From: Panacagrimonas sp052387695
Lineage (GTDB): Bacteria > Pseudomonadota > Gammaproteobacteria > Nevskiales > Nevskiaceae
Assembly (NCBI GenBank): GCA_052387695.1
Contig: JBQTIX010000059.1
Span: forward strand, 1 to 64,000
Reading direction: 5' to 3'
DNA length: 64,000 bases
Shown: positions 54,514 to 63,011 of the stretch, one piece after another
Numbering within the stretch: the first letter of the stretch is position 1
Layout of the letters: each line of letters opens with the position of its first letter
Made by a program: the position numbers and the translations under genes
The notes under the pieces: model-generated
The model's input: the letters and a program-made list of their open reading frames with translations, nothing else
Database searches by the model: none
What the model was told of the DNA's origin: nothing

Positions 54514-55917
54514 ATGGCCAACCGACGTTATTTTCCGCTCTTCGTCGATCTGGTCGATCAGCCGGTGCTGGTCGTCGGCGGCGGCGAAGTGGCCGCGCGC
54601 AAGGTCAGGCTGCTGCGACGGGCCGGCGCCCTGCCGCGGATCGTTGCGCGTGAACTCAACGAGGAACTGCTTGCGCTGGCAGCCGCGGGTAGCGTGCAGC
54701 ACGTCGCATCACAATTCGATCCGGCGCAGTTGCAGGGCTGCCGGCTGGCGATTGCCGCGACCGATGATCGCGCGCTCAATCACGCGGTGGCCGACGCCGC
54801 CGAGGCAATGAGCCTGCTGTGCAACGTGGTCGATGATCCGGACGCCAGCCGTTTCATCACTCCCTCGATTGTCGAGCGCCCACCCGTCACGGTGGCCATC
54901 TCCACCGCCGGTGCGGCGCCGGTGCTGGCGCGCCGGCTGCGCGAACGAATCGAAACGCTGCTTCCGGCCGCTTACGGCGACATCGCGATTTTCATGGAGC
55001 AGCATCGCGAGCGCGTGAAGCAACTGCCGGTCGACGCGCGGCGCCGGCTTTGGGAGGATTTTCTGGACGGTCCGGGACCGGAGCGGCTGCTGAGTGGCGA
55101 CGAGGCCGCGGCGGTGTTGGATCTGGAAAATCTCATCGTCGGCGCTGCGCCGCGTGGCGAGGTGTACCTGGTGGGTGCCGGTCCCGGCGATCCGGACCTG
55201 CTCACGTTCCGCGCACTGCGCCTGATGCAGCAGTGCGACGTGGTGCTGTACGACGCATTGATCTCGGCGCCGATTCTCGACCTGGTGCGCCGCGATGCCG
55301 AGCGCATCTACGTCGGCAAGCGTCGCGCCAAGCACACGTTGCCGCAGGACGAAATCAATGCGGAGCTGGTGCGGCTGGCGCGCGCCGGCAAGCGCGTGCT
55401 GCGGCTCAAGGGCGGCGATCCCTTCGTTTTCGGCCGCGGCGGCGAGGAGATCGAAGAACTGGCTGCGGCCGGGATTCCATTCCAGGTCGTGCCCGGCATC
55501 AGCGCCGCCAACGGTTGCGCCGCCTACGCCGGCATCCCGCTGACCCATCGCGATTACGCACAGTCCTGCATCTTCGTGACCGGGCACCGGCGCAAGGACG
55601 GCCAGCTTGATCTGCACTGGGACTCCCTGGCGCGACGCGGGCAGACGGTGGTCATCTACATGGGCCGCACCGCGCTGCCGGAACTCTGCGCGCAACTCAT
55701 CGCGCACGGGCTTCCATGCGACTGGCCGGCGGCGCTGATCGAGCAGGGCACCACGCGGTCACAACAGGTGGTGAGCGGCAGCCTGGAGAATCTGGCGGCG
55801 CGCGTTGCGGCGCGCGACGACATCGACGGCGCCAGCCTGGTCATCGTCGGTGAAGTGGTCAGGTTGCGGGACCGGCTCAATTGGTTCGGCCCGGTTCCGG
55901 CCGAAACTAGCCTGTGA
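54514..55917 (+). CDS. cysG: Siroheme synthase (multifunctional CysG)
   Basis: This 467-aa fusion converts uroporphyrinogen III to siroheme. The N-terminal CysG-B part (1-210) is the NAD-dependent dehydrogenase/ferrochelatase (PVLVVGGGEVAARKVRLL; CNVVDDPDASRFITPSIVERPP). The C-terminal SUMT part has VYLVGAGPGDPDLLTFRALR, RLKGGDPFVFGRGGEE and VVPGISAANGCAAYAGIPLTHR. It supplies the cofactor for NirB encoded about 21 kb away. It follows the SMR gene closely, an unrelated neighbour. Confidence 0.96.
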   Translation: MANRRYFPLFVDLVDQPVLVVGGGEVAARKVRLLRRAGALPRIVARELNEELLALAAAGSVQHVASQFDPAQLQGCRLAIAATDDRALNHAVADAAEAMSLLCNVVDDPDASRFITPSIVERPPVTVAISTAGAAPVLARRLRERIETLLPAAYGDIAIFMEQHRERVKQLPVDARRRLWEDFLDGPGPERLLSGDEAAAVLDLENLIVGAAPRGEVYLVGAGPGDPDLLTFRALRLMQQCDVVLYDALISAPILDLVRRDAERIYVGKRRAKHTLPQDEINAELVRLARAGKRVLRLKGGDPFVFGRGGEEIEELAAAGIPFQVVPGISAANGCAAYAGIPLTHRDYAQSCIFVTGHRRKDGQLDLHWDSLARRGQTVVIYMGRTALPELCAQLIAHGLPCDWPAALIEQGTTRSQQVVSGSLENLAARVAARDDIDGASLVIVGEVVRLRDRLNWFGPVPAETSL

Positions 55918-55969
55918 ACCACTGACCGGTAGAGCTCGGAAAACCTCTACACAGGTTCGGAATTCATCG

Positions 55970-56018
55970 GTAGGCCGGGCGTAGGTCGGGTCCGCCTTCG
56001 GCTTGAACCGACCTACAA
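55970..56018. repeat. GTAGGTCGG-family palindromic repeat (copy 5)
   Basis: A compact version: GTAGGCCGGGC, GTAGGTCGGGTCCGCC-TTCGGCTTGAACCGACCTAC. It lies downstream of cysG in the 317-bp gap before argD. The rest of that gap holds the hairpin at 56023-56046 and otherwise nothing recognisable beyond a possible TAAGAT -10 at 56155-56160. Confidence 0.65.
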
Positions 56019-56022
56019 GCTG

Positions 56023-56046
56023 GTAGGAGCGGGCCATGCCCGCGAC
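56023..56046. repeat. REP-like hairpin GTAGGAGCGGGCCATGCCCGCGAC
   Basis: A short palindrome whose GCGGGC and GCCCGC arms flank CAT. It is of the type scattered between genes in Pseudomonas and relatives. It lies directly after the GTAGGTCGG-type copy 5. Confidence 0.6.
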
Positions 56047-56234
56047 AGACCTTTGCAGAGCTTCACAAACCGTGTGCCTCCTCCCGGGGCGACCGCCACC
56101 GCACGATCGCTGGTGCGGCGTACTCCCGCGCTCGTTGCGACGGAACCGATCCGTTAAGATTCACGCGCTGTCGGAATCTCGCCAACCCAACTTACCTATC
56201 AGGGCCGCGGCGGGCAGTCCGATCCGGTGACACC

Positions 56235-57473
56235 ATGGAGATTCAGAACCAGAGCTTGACCCGCAAGACTTTCGACCAGGTCATGGTCCCCAACTACGCG
56301 CCCGCGGAGATCGTTCCGGTCCGGGGACAGGGCGCTCGATTGTGGGATCAGCAGGGCCGCGAATATCTCGACTTCGCCTGCGGCATCGCGGTGACTGGCC
56401 TCGGCCACTGCCATCCCAAACTGGTGGCCGCGCTGACGGAGCAGGCCAACACCCTGTGGCACTTGTCGAACGTGATGACCAACGAGCCCGCGCTGCGCCT
56501 CGCGCGCCGGCTCACGGAGCTGACCTTCGCCACCAAGGTGTTTTTCGCCAATAGCGGGGCCGAGGCCAACGAGGCGGCGTTCAAGCTGGCGCGCAAGCAC
56601 GCCAGCACCAAGTTCGGCGGACACAAGAACGAGATCATCTCTTTCATCAACGCCTTTCACGGCCGCACCCTGTTCACCGTCAGCGTCGGCGGCCAGGCCA
56701 AGTACACGCAAGGCTTCGAGCCGCTGCCGGGCGGCATCCGTCACCTGCCGTTCAACGATGTTGCCGCCTTGACCAAGGCGGTCACGGACCGGACCTGCGC
56801 GGTGGTGGTCGAGCCGGTACAGGGCGAGGGTGGGGTGACGCCGGCCACGCCGGAGTTCCTGCGCGCCGCACGCGACCTGTGCACCCGCCATAAGGCGCTG
56901 CTGATCTATGACGAGGTGCAGACCGGCAACGGCCGCAGCGGCACCTACTTCGCGTACGAGCAGTCCGGCATCGTCCCGGACGTGCTGACCACCGCCAAGG
57001 GCTTGGGCGGTGGTTTCCCGGTGGCGGCGATGCTGACCACCGACGAGTTCGCGGCGAGCCTGTCGTTCGGCACGCACGGTTCGACCTACGGCGGCAATCC
57101 GCTGGCGACCGCGGTGGCGCTGGCCTCGGTGGAGGAGATTTCAAGGCCCGAGACCCTGGCCAACGTGATCGCGCGCGGCCAACAGATTCGCGAGGGCGTG
57201 CTGGCCATCGGTAAGCGCTACGGCGTGTTCGAATCCGTGCGCGGCATCGGTCTGTTGCTGGGCGCGCCGCTGAGCGCGGCCTGGAAGGGCCGTGCCAAGG
57301 AAGTGGTCAACGCCGGCCTGCGGCACGGGCTGTGGACCCTGGTCGCGGGACCGGACGTGCTGCGCATCGCGCCGCCGCTGATCCTGAGCGAGGCCGAAGC
57401 GGCCGAGGGTCTGCATCGTCTGGACCTGGCCTGCGCCGAACTGGTGGCGCTGCCGCGGGTGTCGAACGCCTGA
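56235..57473 (+). CDS. argD: Acetylornithine/succinyldiaminopimelate aminotransferase
   Basis: This 412-aa class III PLP aminotransferase acts in arginine synthesis. PLP-binding Lys255 sits in TTAKGLGGGFPVAAM. Other blocks are ANSGAEANEAAFKLAR, NAFHGRTLFTVSVGGQAKY and LIYDEVQTGNGRSG. The last overlaps the substrate-binding signature of ArgD. It could also serve lysine synthesis as DapC. Start ATG at 56235. The next gene begins 15 bases downstream. Confidence 0.93.
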   Translation: MEIQNQSLTRKTFDQVMVPNYAPAEIVPVRGQGARLWDQQGREYLDFACGIAVTGLGHCHPKLVAALTEQANTLWHLSNVMTNEPALRLARRLTELTFATKVFFANSGAEANEAAFKLARKHASTKFGGHKNEIISFINAFHGRTLFTVSVGGQAKYTQGFEPLPGGIRHLPFNDVAALTKAVTDRTCAVVVEPVQGEGGVTPATPEFLRAARDLCTRHKALLIYDEVQTGNGRSGTYFAYEQSGIVPDVLTTAKGLGGGFPVAAMLTTDEFAASLSFGTHGSTYGGNPLATAVALASVEEISRPETLANVIARGQQIREGVLAIGKRYGVFESVRGIGLLLGAPLSAAWKGRAKEVVNAGLRHGLWTLVAGPDVLRIAPPLILSEAEAAEGLHRLDLACAELVALPRVSNA

Positions 57474-57487
57474 AGCCTTTCTCGCGC

Positions 57488-58522
57488 ATGCGACTCCGTT
57501 TCCAAATGGCGCGGACGCTCGTCATCGCCAGCGTAGCGGGTGTGCTCGCCGGTCTGCCGCTGACGGTAATGGCGCTGGACGAGAGCCTGGGGCCGCGTGG
57601 CGAGCTGGGTCCGGCCCGGATGTTCAGCGTGGACTCCATTTCGGGCACCGCCCATGTCATTCGACGGGGTTCGCCGATCCTGCTGCAACGCGGTTATCTG
57701 GTGTTCAACGGCGAGACGATGGAAGTTCGCGAGGACTCGCGGCTCCGGCTGTTTCTCGGGCCGTTCGGGACGCTGGAAATGGGGGCGGGGCAGTTGACGG
57801 CTTCGAAGGTGCCGGCGGCGCCCTGGGCCCGGGATCTGGACACGCGGCTTCAACTCGACCGTGGGGATCTTCGCTTGCAGTGGAAGCCGGAACCCGGCAA
57901 GAACTGGCCGCTGGCGATCGGGGTTGGCGACTGGATCGCGCGTGTGGGAAGTGGCGAGCATTTCTTTCACGTTGCCGACGGCGGCGTCTCGGTCTGCAAT
58001 CTGCTGGGCACGATGGAGGTGACGGATACCAACGACCCCGCGGTCAGCCTTGCCGTCGCCCAGGACAGCTGCCTGCAGGTGCATCCCGGCCAAGCGAAGG
58101 TGGTGGCGATGCCCGCCGACCCCTGGACCCTGGGGTTCGGTCAGGATCCCGACGCGACGATCACTGCGGAGGCCCCGGCTGCCGGATCGACGGTGCTGCC
58201 GGAGCCAGCCGTCCCGCCGGTGATCGTCGGCCAGGGCAATGTCGCGACGATCTACTCCCAACCCGACGCGCCGGCCGAGCCAACGTCCGAGTGGCTGATC
58301 AATGTGATCAGCGTGCGCGACCCTGCGCAGGCCGATCAGCATGCCAAGACCCTGGTTGCAGCAGGATTCCGGGCAAGAGTGCGAGCGGAAACCGTGCGCG
58401 GACAACCCTCCTACCGCGTGGTCGTGTCCGGTATCACTGACGGTGCGGCGGCCAACGGCATCGCGCAACAACTGCAAGGGCGCCTGGGCTTCACCGACGC
58501 GTGGGCGTTGCAACGCAACTGA
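57488..58522 (+). CDS. SPOR-domain protein with FecR-like N-terminal region
   Basis: This 344-aa secreted protein starts MRLRFQMARTLVIASVAGVLAGLPLTVMA (signal peptide, cleavage after MA-L or nearby). The middle (about 45-200) resembles FecR-type domains (GTAHVIRRGSPILLQRGYLVFNGETMEVREDSRLRLFL). The C-terminal 75 residues form a SPOR domain (EWLINVISVRDPAQADQHAKTLVAAGF..YRVVVSGI), which binds denuded peptidoglycan glycans at division sites. Not FtsN, since no cytoplasmic segment is seen. Confidence 0.78.
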   Translation: MRLRFQMARTLVIASVAGVLAGLPLTVMALDESLGPRGELGPARMFSVDSISGTAHVIRRGSPILLQRGYLVFNGETMEVREDSRLRLFLGPFGTLEMGAGQLTASKVPAAPWARDLDTRLQLDRGDLRLQWKPEPGKNWPLAIGVGDWIARVGSGEHFFHVADGGVSVCNLLGTMEVTDTNDPAVSLAVAQDSCLQVHPGQAKVVAMPADPWTLGFGQDPDATITAEAPAAGSTVLPEPAVPPVIVGQGNVATIYSQPDAPAEPTSEWLINVISVRDPAQADQHAKTLVAAGFRARVRAETVRGQPSYRVVVSGITDGAAANGIAQQLQGRLGFTDAWALQRN

Positions 58523-58530
58523 AAGTTCAT

Positions 58531-58660
58531 CGTCGGTCGGTTCAAGCCGAAGGCGGAACCGACGGGGTCCCACCGCACGAGAGCCGTTTCCGGCCGGCGC
58601 ATGTCGGCTCCGGCCACGAAAAGCCGGTGGCCTTGAGCCGACCTGGACCCGACCGACCGT
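58531..58660. repeat. GTAGGTCGG-family palindromic repeat (copy 6)
   Basis: It opens GTCGGTCGGTTCAAGCCGAAGGCGGAACCGAC, passes CATGTCGGCTCCGGCCACG with AAAGCCGGTGGCC, and closes TTGAGCCGACCTGGACCCGACCGAC. It lies between two convergent genes (SPOR protein and antiporter) and reaches almost to the antiporter stop at 58664. Confidence 0.7.
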
Positions 58661-58663
58661 TCG

Positions 58664-60382
58664 TCAATGCGGCAGGCGCAGCCCGATCTCGGTGATGCGT
58701 TGACCTTCCATCCGTTTGACCACCAGCTCCATGTCGCCCAGCCGCAGGCGGTCGCCGATGACCGGCTTGGGCACCACGGTTTCGAAGAACTGCGCGACCG
58801 ACCGACCGGTGGCCGCGTCCGGCAGGTCGATTCCGTAGGCTTCGTAGAGCGCCGTGGTCGGTGCCGCGGGATCGATCCGGAATTCGCCGAAGAATCGCTG
58901 CTCGGCGGCCTGCGATTCCGGCTTGACCCGCGCCTGGAACAGGCCGTCCAGCCCCGGCAGTTCGTCCTGCGAGGCAAGCAGGGAGATGTAATCGCCCGCG
59001 CGTAACTGGCCCCACTGGCGATAGCTGATGATCTTGCCGCGTCGCGCGATGCAGACGATCCGGGAGACGTCGGCGATCGGCAGCTGTCGCGACTTGAGGC
59101 CGATCAGGGGCGACGATTCACCGACACGGTAGCTGACGATCTCGTAGCCCTGCGTGCCAGGCAGGTCGAAATCCAGCCGGTTGACGACCGTTCCGGCGGC
59201 CGGCAGTTGCAGGCCAAGCACGCGGGCGGCGGGCGCCAGGGTCCAGCCCTGCAGCACCAGCGAAACCAGCACGATGAAGAAGGCGATGTTGAAGAACAGA
59301 TCGGCATGCGCGACGCCCGCCAGCACTGGAAAGGTCGCCAGCACGATCGGCACCGATCCGCGCAATCCGACCCAGGCCATGAAAGCCTGCTCGCGCAGCG
59401 GCAGGCGGAACGGCACCAGCGACACGAATACCGCGACCGGCCGCGCCAGGAGCGCCAGCATGAGCGCGATGAGCAGTCCGTCGCGAGCCACCGGCAACAG
59501 CTCCGAGGGCGTCACCAGCAGTCCCAGGATCACGAACATGCCGATCTGCGCACACCAGGCGATGCCGTCGTGAAAGCGGCGGATGCCGGCATAGGCCCGA
59601 ACCCGGCGGTTGCCGAGAACGATGCCTGCGAGATAGGCCGCAAGGAATCCGCTGCCTTCCAGCGAAGCCGCGAAGCCAAAGATCAGCAGGCCGCTGAAGA
59701 AGGCCATGATCGGGTACAGCGACTCGCTCAGTTCCAGGCGGTTGAGCGACCACACCAGCAGGCGCCCGCCGCCGTAGCCGATCAGCGCGCCCAGACCCAT
59801 CTGGCGCACGAACAGCAGCACCGAGTCGATCGCTGCAAACTCCTCCGGCATCATCAGGTATTCGAGCAGCGCGATGGTCAGGAACACCGCCATCGGATCG
59901 TTGGCGCCGGACTCTATTTCCAGCACCGAGGTCACGCGCTCGTTGAGATGCACGGCGTTGGTGTGCAGCAGCGAGAACACGGCAGCCGCGTCGGTCGAAC
60001 CCACGATCGCGCCGATCAACAGGCCCTCCGCCCAGCTCAGATCCAGCAGCCAGGCTGCGAAGAAGCCGGTGATGCCGGCGGTGATCAGCACGCCGACCGT
60101 GGACATGCTCAGCGCCGGCCGCAGCCCGACCCGGAACATCGCCAGCTTGGTACGCATGCCACCGTCGAACAGGATGACCGACAGCGCCGCGGTGCCGGCC
60201 AGATTGGCCAGGCCGAAGTCGTTGAAGATCAGACCGCCCGGACCGTCCTGGCCCGCCAGCATCCCGACGATCAGGAACACCAGCAGCAGCGGCACGCCCA
60301 GGCGTGGCGTGATGACCGTGGCCAGGATGCTGGTGATGAACAGCGCCCCGGCAACGAAGATCAACTGGTTGGTGAATTCCAC
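58664..60382 (-). CDS. Potassium/proton antiporter CvrA/NhaP2 type
   Basis: This 572-aa CPA1 antiporter has about 12 membrane helices (1-390), with GAIVGSTDAAAVFSLL and the ESGANDPMAVFLT ion-binding motif. It is followed by a RCK_C/TrkA-C domain (about 400-485: VNRLDFDLPGTQGYEIVSYRVGESSPLIG) and a CorC/HlyC-like transporter-associated domain (about 495-572). This layout is that of NhaP2/CvrA, which exports K+ and supports osmotic growth and K+ detoxification. Monocistronic by context; converges with the SPOR gene. Confidence 0.92.
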   Translation of the reverse strand: MEFTNQLIFVAGALFITSILATVITPRLGVPLLLVFLIVGMLAGQDGPGGLIFNDFGLANLAGTAALSVILFDGGMRTKLAMFRVGLRPALSMSTVGVLITAGITGFFAAWLLDLSWAEGLLIGAIVGSTDAAAVFSLLHTNAVHLNERVTSVLEIESGANDPMAVFLTIALLEYLMMPEEFAAIDSVLLFVRQMGLGALIGYGGGRLLVWSLNRLELSESLYPIMAFFSGLLIFGFAASLEGSGFLAAYLAGIVLGNRRVRAYAGIRRFHDGIAWCAQIGMFVILGLLVTPSELLPVARDGLLIALMLALLARPVAVFVSLVPFRLPLREQAFMAWVGLRGSVPIVLATFPVLAGVAHADLFFNIAFFIVLVSLVLQGWTLAPAARVLGLQLPAAGTVVNRLDFDLPGTQGYEIVSYRVGESSPLIGLKSRQLPIADVSRIVCIARRGKIISYRQWGQLRAGDYISLLASQDELPGLDGLFQARVKPESQAAEQRFFGEFRIDPAAPTTALYEAYGIDLPDAATGRSVAQFFETVVPKPVIGDRLRLGDMELVVKRMEGQRITEIGLRLPH

Positions 60383-60435
60383 GCTATTAGATATTCAGGG
60401 TCCGGTGGTTGCGGAAGGTAAGTTTGCCCATCGGT

Positions 60436-61233
60436 TCAGGGTGTCGCGGAAAACCCGCTCGATCCCGCCGTCAGCAGGTCGACAAAGATCGGGTGCAGCT
60501 TGGGGGTTGCCGCCAGGATATGCCCGGTCAACATCGGGTCGGGCTGGCCGTAGATTTCCGACACCATGCCGCCAGCCTCCTGCACCAGCACGATGCCGGC
60601 CGCGATATCCCAGGGCTTGAGGTTCAGTTCCCAGAACGCATCGAGCCGACCCGCCGCCACGTAAGCCAGGTCCAGTGCCGCGGAGCCGGCGCGGCGCACA
60701 CCCGCGGTGTTGGCGACCACGTTGCGCAGCATGGGAATGTAGGCGTCCAGGTTGACCGCGCGGATCGGCACACCGGTGCCGATCAGGGCCTGGTCCATGT
60801 CCTTGCAGCCGCTGACTCTCAGCTTGCGGTTGTTGAGCGTGGCGCCGGCACCGCGACTGGCGATGTACAGATCCTGGGTGCAGGGCGCGTAGATCACGCC
60901 GTGTTCCAGCCGTCCCTTCACGGAAATGCCGATCGACACCGCGAAGTGCGGGAAGCCGTGCAGGAAGTTGGTGGTGCCATCGAGCGGATCGACAATCCAC
61001 ATCACCTCGTTGTCACCGATCTGCCCGCCTTCCTCGCCGAGGATGGCGTGCTGCGGGTAGGCCTTGTGGATGGTCTTGATGATCTCGGACTCGGCGCCGC
61101 GATCGACCTGGGTGACAAAGTCGTTGCGGCCCTTCTTCTCCACCTGGAGCTGAGGCACACGATCCACGTGGCGCATGATGAAGTTGCCCGCGCTGCGCGC
61201 GGCCGAGACGGCGATGTTGATGAGGGGATGCAT
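60436..61233 (-). CDS. suhB: Inositol-1-monophosphatase / SuhB
   Basis: This 265-aa Mg-dependent phosphatase (SuhB type) also assembles rRNA antitermination complexes in E. coli. Metal-binding blocks are GEEGG (about 68) and WIVDPLDGTTNFLHGFPHF, plus ELNLKPWDIAAGIVLVQEAGG. The ATG at 61233 lies three bases from an inverted repeat, so the entire 5' leader consists of repeat DNA. An in-frame upstream extension to 61344 is repeat-encoded and not credible. It is divergent from trmJ. Confidence 0.94.
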   Translation of the reverse strand: MHPLINIAVSAARSAGNFIMRHVDRVPQLQVEKKGRNDFVTQVDRGAESEIIKTIHKAYPQHAILGEEGGQIGDNEVMWIVDPLDGTTNFLHGFPHFAVSIGISVKGRLEHGVIYAPCTQDLYIASRGAGATLNNRKLRVSGCKDMDQALIGTGVPIRAVNLDAYIPMLRNVVANTAGVRRAGSAALDLAYVAAGRLDAFWELNLKPWDIAAGIVLVQEAGGMVSEIYGQPDPMLTGHILAATPKLHPIFVDLLTAGSSGFSATP

Positions 61234-61236
61234 GCG

Positions 61237-61333
61237 GCAGTTTCCGGTGTCCGGTTTCCGGTTTCCAGTTACGAAGCACAGAATCATGGTTCCTGCTGCG
61301 TTTGGAAACTGGAAACTGGACACCGGAAACTGC
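61237..61333. repeat. Inverted repeat between suhB and trmJ
   Basis: Perfect 16-bp arms GCAGTTTCCGGTGTCC (61237-61252) and its complement (61318-61333). Inner GGTTTCCGGTTTCCAGTT and GGAAACTGGAAACTGG also pair. The centre contains the ATG at 61286. This GTTTCCAGTTTCC type of palindrome looks like a dispersed element; here it fills the whole divergent promoter region. Confidence 0.75.
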
Positions 61334-62074
61334 TTTCCCCGCATTCACGTCGTACTGGTCGCGACCCGCCACCCCGGCAATATCGGCGCGGCCGCGCGCG
61401 CGATGATGACAATGGGCCTGACCCGGCTGCGACTGGTGCGGCCGCGCCGATTCCCGGACGTGGAGGCCACCGAGCGCGCCAGCGGCGCGGCCGGCGTGCT
61501 CGAATCGGCGCAGATTTTCGAGACCCTGGAAGACGCGGTCGCCGACTGCGCGTGGGTGGTTGCGACCTCCGCGCGGCCGCGGCATCTGGGCGACGAGCCG
61601 ATGACGCCGCCCGAGGCCGCGCAGCGCTTGATCGAAGCCGCCACTGACGCGGACGTGGCTCTGGTTTTCGGCACCGAGCGGACCGGTCTGACCAATGCCG
61701 AGCTGGATCACTGCCACGCCCGCACCCTGATCCCGTCCAACCCGGAATACGGCGTGCTCAACATCGCCGCCGCGGTGCAGGTTTACGCCTGGGAACTGCG
61801 CAAACGGGCGATCACCGCGCCGCCAAAAGTTTCAGACAAGACCGACCATCCCTGGTACGCGCCACCCAGCCACGAGCAGATGGAGCACTACTACGAGCAC
61901 CTGCAGCGGGTGCTGCTCGCGACCGGTTTTCTGGACCCGGCCAACCCGCGCCTGCTGATGCGGCGTCTGCGCCAGTTCTACAACCGCGCGCGGCCGGACA
62001 GCAACGAGTTGAACATCCTTCGCGGCGTCCTCTCGTCGGTCGAGACGCCCAAACGCCGAACCCGCGCCCCATAA
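61286..62074 (+). CDS. trmJ: tRNA (cytidine/uridine-2'-O-)-methyltransferase TrmJ
   Basis: This SPOUT methyltransferase modifies the 2'-O of nucleotide 32 in tRNA. The family core begins HVVLVATRHPGNIGAAARAMMTMGL; SAM-knot blocks are VALVFGTERTGLTNAELDHCH and IPSNPEYGVLNIAAAVQVYAWEL. The C-terminal extension (about 180-262) has the usual helical ending. In this frame the only usable ATG before the core is at 61286, inside the inverted repeat, which adds about 20 repeat-encoded residues (MVPAAFGNWKLDTGNCFPRI). A non-standard start nearer the core is the alternative. Confidence 0.93.
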   Translation: MVPAAFGNWKLDTGNCFPRIHVVLVATRHPGNIGAAARAMMTMGLTRLRLVRPRRFPDVEATERASGAAGVLESAQIFETLEDAVADCAWVVATSARPRHLGDEPMTPPEAAQRLIEAATDADVALVFGTERTGLTNAELDHCHARTLIPSNPEYGVLNIAAAVQVYAWELRKRAITAPPKVSDKTDHPWYAPPSHEQMEHYYEHLQRVLLATGFLDPANPRLLMRRLRQFYNRARPDSNELNILRGVLSSVETPKRRTRAP

Positions 62075-62104
62075 TTTGGTGAGTCACCCTTCGTCTGACC
62101 GCCC

Positions 62105-62470
62105 GTGAACCCTGTGCTGATTGCGCTGCTCGTGTTGAATCTGATCGCACTTCTATTTCTGTCCGGGCGCTATGCCCGCGTCCGGCGCGCGCTGATGGAT
62201 CTGCGCGACCGCGGCGAGCGGCTCGCCAGCGCTGCGCCCCTGCCGTCGGGTTTCGAAAAGATGGCCGCCGACGGCGCACCGGTCATTGTCATCAGCATCC
62301 TCAACCCGATGGAACTGGCCGCGCAGAAACACTGGGTCGCCGGCACGCTCGGACGCATCAGCCCCGCCCTGGTACGCAAGATCGTGTACCAGGAGGCGCT
62401 CAAGATCGTCAGTCAGGAACTGCCCAAGTACGGGGTGGTGGCAGAGGTCAGGGTGGTGGGCAGTGCCTGA
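62105..62470 (+). CDS. Conserved-looking small membrane-anchored protein, function unknown
   Basis: A 121-aa protein starting with GTG (MNPVLIALLVLNLIALLFLSG gives an N-terminal membrane anchor). The soluble part has ISILNPMELAAQKHWVAGTLGRISPALVRKIVYQEALKIVSQELPKYGV-AEVRV, which has the feel of a conserved family but I cannot name it. It overlaps the next gene by eight bases, so the two probably function together. It lies 30 bases after trmJ. Confidence 0.7.
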   Translation: MNPVLIALLVLNLIALLFLSGRYARVRRALMDLRDRGERLASAAPLPSGFEKMAADGAPVIVISILNPMELAAQKHWVAGTLGRISPALVRKIVYQEALKIVSQELPKYGVVAEVRVVGSA

Positions 62471-62903
62471 AGCCCTGCTCGCGCTGCTGATCTTCATCGC
62501 CACCCTGGGGCTCGCGGTCGCGCTCGTTCGCGTGTCGGATCATCTGGGCTCGCTGGGCAGGGCGTTGACGCGGGCCGAGCTGCGGCGGTCCGAGTCCGAG
62601 CGGCTGCAACAGGCCGAGCAGCGCATCGTCGAAGCCCAGCGCATGGCCGAGTATGCGGTCGCCGGCGGCACCGAGCTGGTACGCGCGGTGCACCGGGGGA
62701 TCGCGGCAATCCCTTTCAGCGTGCTCGAAGCCATTCCTGTCACCCGCGATACCGCCCGTGTCGTGCGCAAAACCCATGACCTGATCTCGGATGCGGTCTA
62801 CGGCACGATCAAGGGGGTCAACCGCGGCATCGGCGTGGGGGTTCGGCTGGGCCTGACCCGTGGAGATCAGGCAAATTCAGGGCCGCCCCAAAATCGGTTG
62901 TAG
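62463..62903 (+). CDS. Small membrane-anchored coiled-coil protein, function unknown
   Basis: A 146-aa protein starting with GTG at 62463, overlapping the previous stop. An N-terminal helix (ALLALLIFIATLGLAVALV) is followed by a charged amphipathic stretch (LTRAELRRSESERLQQAEQRIVEAQRMAEYAV, likely coiled coil). Then comes a Gly/Arg-rich region with VHRGIAAIPFSVLEAIPVTRDTARVV and GTIKGVNRGIGVGVR. Its TAG stop is the TAG of the TGTAGGTCGG start of a palindromic repeat. I do not recognise the family. Confidence 0.65.
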   Translation: MPEALLALLIFIATLGLAVALVRVSDHLGSLGRALTRAELRRSESERLQQAEQRIVEAQRMAEYAVAGGTELVRAVHRGIAAIPFSVLEAIPVTRDTARVVRKTHDLISDAVYGTIKGVNRGIGVGVRLGLTRGDQANSGPPQNRL

Positions 62904-63000
62904 GTCGGTTCAAGCCGAAGGCGGAACCGACACTGCGCGCCCTCGATGGAGGGCGCAGTCGGGTCCGCCCGCGAAAAGCCGCGGGCTTGACCCGACCTAC
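62899..63000. repeat. GTAGGTCGG-family palindromic repeat (copy 7)
   Basis: It starts TGTAGGTCGGTTCAAGCCGAAGGCGGAACCGAC and ends GCGAAAAGCCGCGGGCTTGACCCGACCTAC, with a GCGCCCTCGATGGAGGGCGC hairpin between. It lies between convergent genes. Its first bases form the stop codon of the preceding gene. Confidence 0.75.
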
Positions 63001-63011
63001 CTGCATCGTCG

